Shown here piece by piece: positions 57,426-64,000 of a stretch of 64,000 bases of DNA (the first letter of the stretch is position 1; each line of letters opens with the position of its first letter). The notes beneath the pieces are model-generated. The model did not search any database, was not told the origin of the DNA, and saw only the letters and a list, made by a program, of their open reading frames with translations. The translations under genes were made by a program, and so were the position numbers. This stretch comes from Chloroflexaceae bacterium (GTDB taxonomy: Bacteria > Chloroflexota > Chloroflexia > Chloroflexales > Chloroflexaceae): assembly GCA_028282325.1 (NCBI GenBank), contig JANQID010000038.1, positions 1 to 64,000 of the forward strand. Reading direction: 5' to 3'.

Positions 57426-57785
57426 ATGCAGCTTCGCCTTGATTTAGCTGTCACGCCTATTGGTGTATTCAGAACACCGATCGCAGGACGATACGACCAG
57501 CAAGAGCCCCTGTGCATTCACCACGATGCGAACCAGGCTTCCAAGACGTCGTCTGGCATTATCATTATCATACTTGGTGCGAACGACGCGTTTGGAGTTG
57601 AACCACAGACTATTGAACGCCCAAAATGGCCACGCCTGGCCGCGGCGCTCGATTGGCGGTACTGCCAAACAGTAGATGCTAATTATGAATCGGGCTTCGA
57701 AGATGCCGATTATCAGCCAACGCTATTTCCGCTGATCGATGGCATACCACAATGGCAGGTCACTGAACAGCATCAATCTGGATGA
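57426..57785 (+). CDS. hypothetical protein
   Basis: A 119-codon frame beginning MQLRLDLAV. The C-terminal half (WRYCQTVDANYESGFEDADYQ) looks protein-like. The middle has an isoleucine-rich stretch SGIIIIILG. No family was recognised. It is supported by the promoter at 57323-57351 but lacks a good ribosome-binding site, and an overlapping frame on the other strand is of similar length. Uncertain. Confidence 0.35.
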   Translation: MQLRLDLAVTPIGVFRTPIAGRYDQQEPLCIHHDANQASKTSSGIIIIILGANDAFGVEPQTIERPKWPRLAAALDWRYCQTVDANYESGFEDADYQPTLFPLIDGIPQWQVTEQHQSG

Positions 57786-57998
57786 CTGTTAGGCGATCTC
57801 TTCCAGACCATTAACCTCGCACAATGAAATGCTGTGCAGAGGCGTAATTTTCGTCACTAACTTTTCTTTACGCAGGACACAACGAGCAATCCATTCATTG
57901 CCGCCAACATCGCTCAACAGGGGGTTCGTCTTACGTCTCGAGTTTTCCCGCTCAGACATATAAAGACACCGCCGTCTACGGAAAGGACATCATAGTCT

Positions 57999-58571
57999 AT
58001 GGAACAGCGAACAATGCAATCTGAGAGCCTGCTGTTTATTGGAGATCCTGATCACCGGGAACAGACTGTATTGGATTCTCTCGGCGGTATCGTACGCGTA
58101 AAGATTCTCGCCAACGCCGAATCCGCTTATCAGGAGATAGCGAGCTGTTGTCCAGACTTCCTCATTTTCTCCGCTCACCAGCAAAACACATGCACCCTTC
58201 GTTTGTTTCGCCAACTCAAGCGGATGAAACGGCTCTGCGTTGTGGTGTGTCACGAGGGTTCGCTGCAAGCTTTCATAGGCAAAGGATATTGCCATCGCTG
58301 CTGGCTCCCCAAGAGCATTCCTGGGGCAACGGTTTTGCAGAACTGGAAGCGTCAGATGCTCGATCTAAGCGATGCCGAAGATCAACGTCGCATAGCTGAA
58401 GCCACCATGATGCAACGTTACAGGGCGTATGGAAAAGTCCACAATAGCGTGCAAAATAGAAGATGGGGCGTGGTGCATAAGACGATCGGGATGCTTCATC
58501 TGCGATTCACTGGCGCACAAAAGGATGCTATGATACCGAAACTCGTTCAGCGTAGCGTTCCAGCGCAGTGA
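57999..58571 (+). CDS. pseudo-receiver-like hypothetical protein
   Basis: A 190-residue protein. Residues 10-85 have the beta-alpha order of a response-regulator receiver (SLLFIGDPDHREQTVLDSLGG ... CPDFLIFSA), but the phospho-acceptor Asp is replaced (FLIFSAHQQ) and the rest of the pocket is missing. The C-terminal part is basic and Cys/His-containing (GKGYCHRCWLPKS, then Arg/Lys-rich), with no known domain. AAAGGA lies 13 nt before the ATG; a second ATG at 58014 is possible. The next gene begins 60 nt later. The role is unknown; perhaps a decayed regulator. Confidence 0.55.
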   Translation: MEQRTMQSESLLFIGDPDHREQTVLDSLGGIVRVKILANAESAYQEIASCCPDFLIFSAHQQNTCTLRLFRQLKRMKRLCVVVCHEGSLQAFIGKGYCHRCWLPKSIPGATVLQNWKRQMLDLSDAEDQRRIAEATMMQRYRAYGKVHNSVQNRRWGVVHKTIGMLHLRFTGAQKDAMIPKLVQRSVPAQ

Positions 58572-58630
58572 AACGAAGTGATGAGCCGCCTGCGCGATGA
58601 GCAAACAGGGAGTTGACAGGGAGTGAAGCG

Positions 58631-58978
58631 ATGTTTATCGCATCTGTGCAATTGAGGCTCCTGGGCGAAGGCGAAGCGGTTGAGATGGCTCGTCGGGCGT
58701 TGATGGCATTTACCTCGCCCGACGTGTCCATATCAATCCAGCGTAGCATTGATCGCAGCGGTCACCACTCTGCTACGGCTTTTGGTACGATTCTTATCAA
58801 CACCTCGTCGGAGAGTGTCGCGAGTGAGCGCATTGTCCTGGCATTGACTCCGCAGCAGGTACGCGTACTTCAACATATGATCGCCCAAACGCTGCAGCAA
58901 TCGGAGACGCCGACTCCGGAACTGGAAACAGTTCAATGGTTGTTGACGATCAATGAGCAGGGGCTTTTGCCTGGCTAA
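58631..58978 (+). CDS. small hypothetical protein
   Basis: A 115-residue soluble protein (MFIASVQLRLLGEGEAVEMA) that appears to mix a beta-rich first half and a helical C-terminus (LTPQQVRVLQHMIAQTLQQS). No domain was recognised. GGGAG lies before ATG 58631. A strong terminator follows 45 nt after the stop, which supports a real transcription unit with the upstream gene. Confidence 0.6.
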   Translation: MFIASVQLRLLGEGEAVEMARRALMAFTSPDVSISIQRSIDRSGHHSATAFGTILINTSSESVASERIVLALTPQQVRVLQHMIAQTLQQSETPTPELETVQWLLTINEQGLLPG

Positions 58979-59022
58979 TACTTCCAATATTTGGCATTCG
59001 TTTCCGCGTATTTTAGTTACCT

Positions 59023-59057
59023 GACCTGACCGATTTTGAAAATCGGTCAGGTCTTTT
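59023..59057 (+). terminator. strong rho-independent terminator
   Basis: GACCTGACCGATTT (59023-59036), loop TGA, AAATCGGTCAGGTC (59040-59053), then TTTT. A 14-bp perfect stem, 45 nt after the stop of the small gene at 58631-58978. The A-rich side on the other strand could also make it work bidirectionally. Confidence 0.85.
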
Positions 59058-59143
59058 CGTCTGCGGCTCACATATGGGGGACATCATCGCACCGATCTCC
59101 CACCCAGGCAAGGCTCCTACATCTAGGGGCTACTCCGGGAAAT

Positions 59144-59164
59144 CCTGGAGAGCCAGGTTTTTTT
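59144..59164 (+). terminator. short stem with T-run
   Basis: CCTGG-AGAG-CCAGG (59144-59157) followed by seven T (59158-59164). The stem is only 5 bp and competes with an alternative CTCC...GGAG pairing just upstream, so it is a weak intrinsic terminator, or an attenuator-like structure before the glycosyltransferase promoter. Confidence 0.35.
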
Positions 59165-59212
59165 CATGGTTGATGGGGATAATGTCGCGACATCTGCTAT
59201 TATACACAAGAT

Positions 59213-59240
59213 TTGCCGGAACAGAGAGCCGTGGTATGAT
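59213..59240 (+). promoter_or_regulatory. promoter of the glycosyltransferase-GH2 operon
   Basis: TTGCCG (59213-59218), 16-nt spacer, TATGAT (59235-59240). The start would lie about 4-5 nt before ATG 59252, giving an almost leaderless transcript without Shine-Dalgarno sequence. Confidence 0.5.
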
Positions 59241-59251
59241 ACAGTGACGCT

Positions 59252-60295
59252 ATGGACAGGCATCTATCGCTCGCGATTATCATCGTTTCCTGGAATGTGC
59301 GCGATCTGCTGCGCCGTTGTTTGCAAACGGTTGTAGCGTCGCTTGAACACGGCAGTATTGATTACGAAATCGTCGTTGTCGATAATGCCAGCGCCGATGA
59401 TACCCCCGGCATGCTTCGATCAGAGTTTCCCTGGGTACGGTTAATTGAGGCCGGCACCAATCTGGGATTCGCCGGGGGCAATAATCTGGCGCTGCGTGCG
59501 TTGGGGTTTGGCATTCCACAATCGGATGTACAGGCGAGCGCTTCCACACCACCCGACGCGGTGCTGTTGCTGAACCCTGACACGGAGCCGGTCGGCGATG
59601 CATTGCCATTGCTCTGCGCGTATTTGCTTTCCTATTCCGATGTCGTCGCGGTCGGCCCGCAGTTGCGCTACGCCGATGGTAGCGTGCAATCGTCGCGACG
59701 GCGACTTCCCGATCGGCTGACGTTTTTTTGGGAGAGCACTCCTCCGGGACAATTCTGGCCTTCCAATCCCTGGGCGCAGCGCTATCATTGCGCCGATCGG
59801 AGCGCCGAGGTTGAGCAGCGGGTTGATTGGCTGGTCGGCGCGGCTTTGCTGGTGCGCGGCAGCGCTATCGCGCAGGCGGGATTGCTCGACGAGCGTTTTT
59901 TTATGTACAGCGAGGAGTTGGAGTGGCAGCGGCGCTTGCAGCACGCGCCAATGTCGAACGCGGCGCCGGCGTCGGATAGAGAGCAGCGCGCAGGTCGTCG
60001 CCTTCAGCTTTCGCGCATCGCTTATCTTCCCGCAGCCAGGATCGTTCATCACGAGGGCAAAAGCAGCGAGCAGGTCGTCGCCGCGCGACATCTGTATTTT
60101 CAACGCAGCAAGTTGCGACTGGCCCAGATGATGTACGGTCAACGCTTTGCTACGCTGGTGTGGCTGTTTCTCGTACTCTGCTATGGTTGGGAGATCGGCG
60201 CCGAGGGCATTAAATTGCTGCTGGGTCATCGTCGTGCGTTACGCCGCCAACGCATCGAGGTCTATGCGCAGGTGTTGCGCGCCGGGTTGCGTTAA
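59252..60295 (+). CDS. family 2 glycosyltransferase (rhamnosyltransferase-like)
   Basis: A 347-residue GT-A fold glycosyltransferase. The family pattern is LAIIIVSWNVRDLLRRCL at the start, VVVDNASADDTP, GTNLGFAGGNNLAL (the WbbL-like N-x-G-F/Y-G-x-G-N-N motif), LLLNPDTEP (the DxD-equivalent) and DERFFMYSEELEW with the catalytic-base region. These mark WbbL/RfbF-like enzymes that add rhamnose or related sugars to glycolipids. A variable Ala/Ser-rich loop (about 230-248) is inserted. A C-terminal hydrophobic stretch may bind the membrane. It is followed after 18 nt by a GH2 gene. Confidence 0.92.
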   Translation: MDRHLSLAIIIVSWNVRDLLRRCLQTVVASLEHGSIDYEIVVVDNASADDTPGMLRSEFPWVRLIEAGTNLGFAGGNNLALRALGFGIPQSDVQASASTPPDAVLLLNPDTEPVGDALPLLCAYLLSYSDVVAVGPQLRYADGSVQSSRRRLPDRLTFFWESTPPGQFWPSNPWAQRYHCADRSAEVEQRVDWLVGAALLVRGSAIAQAGLLDERFFMYSEELEWQRRLQHAPMSNAAPASDREQRAGRRLQLSRIAYLPAARIVHHEGKSSEQVVAARHLYFQRSKLRLAQMMYGQRFATLVWLFLVLCYGWEIGAEGIKLLLGHRRALRRQRIEVYAQVLRAGLR

Positions 60296-60313
60296 GCTAA
60301 ACAGTTCTGGTAT

Positions 60314-62449
60314 ATGCATCCGATAACGTTGAACGATAACTGGCGTATTCGACCGCTGGACGAGTTTGCTCAAGGAATCTATTCGCGCGACGATAATGGT
60401 TGGTTACCGATTGTGGTACCGAGCCATTGGCAGCAACATCCCGATCTGGAACGCCACGCCGGCAAGGTTGTGTATCGCTGTCGTTTTCCCAGGCCCGACG
60501 TTCCCCAGGCGACGCGCGTCTGGCTGCGGATCAACGGCATTTTCTACTGGTCGCAGCCGTACATCAACGGCGTTGATCTGGGACGCCACGAGGGCTATTT
60601 CATCCCCTACGAGCACGATGTCACCGATTGGCTGGAGCGCGATAATACGCTGCTGATCGAGGTTGATTGCCCCGACGAGCACGACAAGATCGGCAAGCGG
60701 ATGATCACCGGGGTGTTCTCACACTGGGATTGCATCGATCCGTTGGCGAACCCCGGCGGCATCTGGCTGCCGGTCGAGTTGCACTACAGCGGCCCCGTGC
60801 GTATTCAGGCCGTTCGTTGCCATACCGAAGCCTTCGATGAGCGCTTCGCCCAACTGCGCTACCGGGCGGAGCTTGACGCCGTCGCATCCGGGCCGGCGTT
60901 GTTGCGCTGGACCATCGCGCCGCGTAATTTCGCCGGCATTGTGCAAATTGTCGAGCAGCGCCGCATCCTCAAGGCTGGCCATCAGGACATCGGCGGCTTG
61001 CTGAAGGTGCGCGATCCGCATCTCTGGTGGACCCACGATCTGGGCAATCCTGATCTCTACACGATCACGCTGGAGGTGCTGTACGCCGACAGTATTAGCG
61101 ACACCCACAGCTTCGCGTTTGGCATTCGCCGCTTCGAGTTTCGCGACTGGATTCCCCACCTCAACGGCAGGCGTTTTCTGGTCAAGGGCAACAATTATCC
61201 GCCGGGAGATATGCGCATCGCGACGATGACGCCCGAACGCTACGCGCACGATATGGATCTGGTGCGCGGGTGCCATATGAACTTTCTGCGCCTGCACGCC
61301 CATATCGAGCATCCGGCCCTCTACAACGCCGCCGACGCCGCTGGCATAGCGCTCTGGCAGGATATGCCGCTGCAGTGGCTCTACCGAGCCAGCGTCCTGC
61401 CCGAAGCTCGCCGCCAGGCCCGTGCGATGGTGCGCTTGCTCTACAACCATCCAAGCATCGTCGCCTGGTGTATGCACAACGAGCCGTTGTTTGTGGACGA
61501 CACCGCCGACGAATCATTTATGATGCGGCTGCGCACCTACAACACCGTGTTTGGGTTTAGCTGGAACCGCGACGTGATGGATTCGCAACTCAAAGCGATT
61601 GTCGAGCGTGAAGACCCCTATCGCCCGGCGATTCGCTCATCCGGCGAGTTCCACATCTCACGATTTCGCTCCGGCACCGACGCTCACGCCTACTTTGGTT
61701 GGTACAGCTCATATGGCGCCTTGCGCGACGCCGAGGTGATGCGGCAACGCTTTCCGCTCAATTTGCGTTTTGTCACCGAGTTCGGCGCACAGAGTTTTCC
61801 CAACGTTGCGAGTTGCGTCAAATTTATGCCCGCCGAGATCGATCAGATCGACTTTCAGCATCTGGCCGATCGGCATGGCTTCCAGGCCGATGTGATGAGC
61901 AAGTGGATCCCCTGGCGCGAAGCCGGTTCGCTCGCTGAGCTGGCGGATATGTCGCAGGATTACCAGATCTTTATCAACCGTTTCTATGTCGATCGCCTGC
62001 GCTATAACAAATATCGGCCCACCGGCGGCATCGTGCCGTTCCTATTTTGCGACCCGTATCCGGCGGTGCTCTGGAGCATTGTTGATTACTGGCGCGTCCC
62101 GAAGCAGTCGTACTATGCACTGCGTCTGGCATTCAATCCGCAGTACGTTTTCACGATTTTTGAACCGCGCCTCTATCGAGTCGCCGAGGCGGTGGACTTG
62201 CCGATCTATGTGGTCAATGATGCACGACATGCGTTGCACGACGTGCATCTGTCGGTGCGGCTGTATGATCCCGATGAGGCATTGCTGGCCCAGGTCGAAC
62301 GCACGCTGTTCCTCGACGCCGACAGCCTGGCTCAGGAGGTGGATCGTTTGCGCCTGACGCCGCCGAAGAGCGGGCGCTATGTGCTTGAATTGGCGCTGGC
62401 CGGCGTCGATGAGGATATGCGCCAACGCTACACGATCGAGGTCGTTTAG
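60314..62449 (+). CDS. glycoside hydrolase family 2 protein
   Basis: A 711-residue enzyme. The N-terminal sugar-binding jelly roll (about residues 1-155) contains INGVDLGRHEGYF. An immunoglobulin-like domain (about 160-280) precedes a TIM barrel (about 285-600). The barrel carries the acid/base Glu in AWCMHNEP (about residue 393) and the nucleophile Glu in RFVTEFGAQSFP (about residue 490), the two GH2 catalytic positions. The layout resembles beta-mannosidase/glucuronidase-type GH2 proteins; substrate unknown. There is no signal peptide, so it is probably cytoplasmic. It is 18 nt downstream of the glycosyltransferase and probably in one operon. Confidence 0.9.
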   Translation: MHPITLNDNWRIRPLDEFAQGIYSRDDNGWLPIVVPSHWQQHPDLERHAGKVVYRCRFPRPDVPQATRVWLRINGIFYWSQPYINGVDLGRHEGYFIPYEHDVTDWLERDNTLLIEVDCPDEHDKIGKRMITGVFSHWDCIDPLANPGGIWLPVELHYSGPVRIQAVRCHTEAFDERFAQLRYRAELDAVASGPALLRWTIAPRNFAGIVQIVEQRRILKAGHQDIGGLLKVRDPHLWWTHDLGNPDLYTITLEVLYADSISDTHSFAFGIRRFEFRDWIPHLNGRRFLVKGNNYPPGDMRIATMTPERYAHDMDLVRGCHMNFLRLHAHIEHPALYNAADAAGIALWQDMPLQWLYRASVLPEARRQARAMVRLLYNHPSIVAWCMHNEPLFVDDTADESFMMRLRTYNTVFGFSWNRDVMDSQLKAIVEREDPYRPAIRSSGEFHISRFRSGTDAHAYFGWYSSYGALRDAEVMRQRFPLNLRFVTEFGAQSFPNVASCVKFMPAEIDQIDFQHLADRHGFQADVMSKWIPWREAGSLAELADMSQDYQIFINRFYVDRLRYNKYRPTGGIVPFLFCDPYPAVLWSIVDYWRVPKQSYYALRLAFNPQYVFTIFEPRLYRVAEAVDLPIYVVNDARHALHDVHLSVRLYDPDEALLAQVERTLFLDADSLAQEVDRLRLTPPKSGRYVLELALAGVDEDMRQRYTIEVV

Positions 62450-62597
62450 CACATAATTAAGCAACCCTTGTAATTCTTGCACGCCTCGTAGTGCTGCGCC
62501 GGCGCGGCTCAGGGGGCATTGACGATCGGCTGGAGGACGGCTTTGGAGCGGGGCATAGCGGGATTCAGTCGTTTGAGTCGGCGCACGGCAGAGCAGA

Positions 62598-62870
62598 CTA
62601 GCTCGGATCGTCTGCCTGCAAGAGCTCTTCGCGAATATCTTCAAGCCGCTCGCTCTGCCCGGCGCGGAAGGCGTTCCGGGCGCGCCGAACCCGCTCTAAG
62701 AAGAGCGGATGGGTTTCGATCTGATAGTCAAGACGATCGTCCGCTTCGGTAAAACCGCGGAGCAGGGCAACCGGCTTGCCGTCTTGCAAAATAACGATGT
62801 CTTCTTCTGCAGCAAGGGCAAGATACCGCGCTGCCTCCTGTTGCAGATCGTTGACACTAATCGTTCGCAT
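62598..62870 (-). CDS. Phd/YefM-type antitoxin
   Basis: A 90-residue protein beginning MRTISVNDLQQEAARYL. The first 50 residues follow the Phd/YefM DNA-binding and dimerisation pattern (ISVNDLQQEAARYLALAAEEDIVILQDGKPVALLRGF); the C-terminal tail is the likely toxin-binding part. The start at 62870 lies inside the 3' end of the toxin gene (14-nt overlap), so toxin and antitoxin are translationally linked, with the toxin gene first. The toxin gene carries a frameshift, while this antitoxin frame is intact. Confidence 0.8.
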   Translation of the reverse strand: MRTISVNDLQQEAARYLALAAEEDIVILQDGKPVALLRGFTEADDRLDYQIETHPLFLERVRRARNAFRAGQSERLEDIREELLQADDPS

Positions 62871-63203
62871 CAGGTTCCTCCTCCGTGTGCTCATCGGGGC
62901 GTGGGGGTTCTTCCGCCAGGATGCCTTCGCAGGCCAGCCAGGCGGCGGCGGCAGCTTTATCAATTACCGCAATGACCTCGACATCGTCGCCAGTGACATC
63001 ATAAAAGACCCGGATGTTATCGACCCGTAAGCGATACTGCGGTGACTCCATGCGGCGCAAGCGCTTAATCCGGCTCTTACTCTCTTTTGTTGGTTCGTGG
63101 CGAAGATGAATGTCGAGGGCATCGAGTACTTTGCGTCGATCCGCGGCGCGAGCGCCTTAATATCGTGTTTCGCATCGTTGATAAGGCGGATCACGAATGC
63201 CAC
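62857..63203 (-). pseudogene. frameshifted RelE/ParE-family toxin
   Basis: Two frames must be joined to read a RelE-fold toxin. From GTG 63203, preceded by AGGAG, comes VAFVIRLINDAKHDIKALAP. The reading then continues in another frame as ADRRKVLDALDIHLRHEP, then KESKSRIKRLRRMESPQY and RLRVDNIRVFYDV. The 347-nt span is not a multiple of three, consistent with loss of one base (or gain of two) near 63135-63160. The C-terminus carries an unusual acidic extension (EEPPRPDEHTEEEPDAND). The catalytic Arg/Tyr region (FYDV) remains. Either a true inactivating mutation or a sequencing error. Confidence 0.75.
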
Positions 63204-63920
63204 GCAGCGCTCCTGGCTATGGTCAGCTTCGCCCAATCTCCGTATATTGTAGCATATTGCGTCATCTCGAACCTCCGGTGCAAGCCAACCGCGTGTTACG
63301 CCGATGTGGCAAAGGGTCGTTGATGATCGGCGAGAGGACGGCGTTACCAGCGAGGGCCGCGCGGGCGGGCAGGCGGCCGCGGCCATCCTCCGAGGTTGCG
63401 TCGACATGGGCCTTGGGCCTCGGTGGCTTCGATGTCGGCGATGCGGCGCTGGCGATCAAGGCTGTCATTGCTCATAGCGTATCACCGTGCTCTGTGTTGT
63501 CGATGGGGGTCGCGGCGCTCATTCTGCTATCGGACATAAGAATAGGGAACACACACCCGAAAACCCCATATGTAATAGAGATCGACTTCCTTCTTCGTGG
63601 TACAATAATGCTCACTCGTCTTATTCTCATCATTACGTGCTGACGTTCCTGGCTGATCGTGCAATTGTGATATGCACAGGGCTTTGCTGCACATATGTGC
63701 AAAAGCCCGGTCGAGCCGGGAGTGTAGTTCTGGGCATATTTCTCGTACAAGTCAGACAATGCCTGTCTGAGAATCTGTCTGAAAAGGGGCAAAAAGCAGA
63801 CTGGGCCAGTCTTCCCTAAAACCGTGCGCCGAAGGCTTCGCCGGAAATTGCGCTCAGACGTTCAATACTATGCCGGTTTTGAGACTGGCCCAGCCTTTTC
63901 AGACAGTCTCTGGGTAGTTT
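63204..63920. other. decayed intergenic region right of the toxin-antitoxin locus
   Basis: About 700 nt without an intact gene. Between 63300 and 63480 a minus-strand frame starting MSNDSLDRQRRIADIEATEA (near 63475) breaks off at a stop, probably the remnant of an accessory gene. The motif ttgatgatcggcgagaggacggc (near 63320) resembles ttgacgatcggctggaggacggc near 62520, so a repeat brackets the toxin-antitoxin locus. The right third is the inverted-repeat element at 63775-63906. Confidence 0.5.
63775..63906. mobile_element. inverted-repeat element of about 130 bp (IS-end or MITE-like)
   Basis: The two ends are inverted copies of each other: CTGTCTGAAAAGG (63775-63787) against CCTTTTCAGACAG (63894-63906), and further in CTGGGCCAGTCT (63801-63812) against AGACTGGCCCAG (63882-63893), then AAAACCG (63818-63824) against CGGTTTT (63874-63880). 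Indels separate these blocks on the left arm. A central 50-nt part contains GCCGAAGGCTTCGCCGG. It has no coding capacity. The pattern fits paired ends of an insertion sequence or a small non-autonomous element; strong secondary structure at RNA level is also possible. Confidence 0.55.
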
Positions 63921-64000
63921 ATGACCATCTCCTACAGCGAGCATTCCCAACTGATATGCCCCAATTGCAACTATGAATTCAGCGCCGAGGTGTGGCTGAT
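63921..64000 (+). CDS. CpXC-type zinc-binding protein (partial, cut by window end)
   Basis: The last 80 nt encode a protein start, MTISYSEHSQLICPNCNYEF followed by SAEVWL. It has a CPNC knuckle and the following F-x-A-x-V-W-L-I-type sequence of CpXC-domain proteins, which begin with nearly the same pattern and have further Cys pairs downstream. The start ATG 63921 has no clear ribosome-binding site. The rest lies beyond the window. Confidence 0.55.
   Translation, partial: MTISYSEHSQLICPNCNYEFSAEVWL

Noticed and set aside
63197-63643. 148-codon plus-strand frame right of the toxin-antitoxin locus
   Set aside because: It crosses decayed DNA and opposes a broken minus-strand remnant; the composition is not protein-like.

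Overview
The window is bacterial chromosome of moderate to high G+C, densely packed, with mostly ATG starts, clear Shine-Dalgarno sites and sigma-70-type promoters. The gene set points to the phylum Chloroflexota, probably class Chloroflexia (Roseiflexus/Chloroflexus/Herpetosiphon relatives). Pointers are a bacterial translin homologue, NurA, an RsbRD-type kinase module, many REC/GGDEF and TPR proteins, and a secreted protein ending in a YLP-type tail. This placement is inference from family content; no rRNA or other marker is present.

Left edge (1-2400): accessory DNA. It holds dispersed low-complexity repeats, an antitoxin-like small gene whose 3' end lies in such a repeat, a type I methylase gene (hsdM), and a tRNA-Arg(CCT) with encoded CCA directly behind it. 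From 2.4 to 6 kb lie bioY, nurA, a 118-bp repeat unit with candidate 9-bp target duplication, a translin-family gene and a PIG-L deacetylase.

Core block (6-28 kb): an OmpR-type regulator followed by a membrane-anchored degenerate cyclase-like protein; rpsA-like S1 protein; clpC, radA (apparently leaderless), PIN-TRAM gene, dtd; a coupled operon of RsbT-like kinase, PP2C-like phosphatase and a large RsbRD-GAF-GAF-PAS histidine kinase; tyrS; a REC-GGDEF regulator; a DEAD-box helicase; glnA; a NarL/NarX-type pair with a small membrane protein; dprA.

28-49.8 kb: a long minus-strand run (NUDIX, giant TPR membrane protein, a second REC-GGDEF paralogue, SPFH membrane protein, Zn-alcohol dehydrogenase), then fmt, an SCP2-domain protein, an SH3-domain membrane protein, a PlsC-type acyltransferase, a DUF2231 protein, a YgjP-type metallopeptidase, a YigZ protein, a coiled-coil/J-like protein, recN, a polymerase/ligase-like membrane protein with a TPR tail, a WecA/MraY-like transferase and a DMT transporter.

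49.8-64 kb: surface and accessory part. There is a secreted beta-propeller-like protein behind a strong promoter, a lone hypE, a three-gene cell-surface/coiled-coil operon of unknown role, and an AT-rich island with palindromes followed by small unknown genes. Then come a glycosyltransferase plus GH2 hydrolase operon, an antitoxin with a frameshifted RelE-type toxin, decayed DNA, a 130-bp inverted-repeat element and the start of a CpXC-type gene cut by the window edge.

The functional themes are signalling (two-component, c-di-GMP, partner switching), stress and protein quality control, DNA repair and uptake (radA, recN, dprA, nurA), translation, and envelope polysaccharide. No CRISPR array, rRNA operon or complete prophage was seen.
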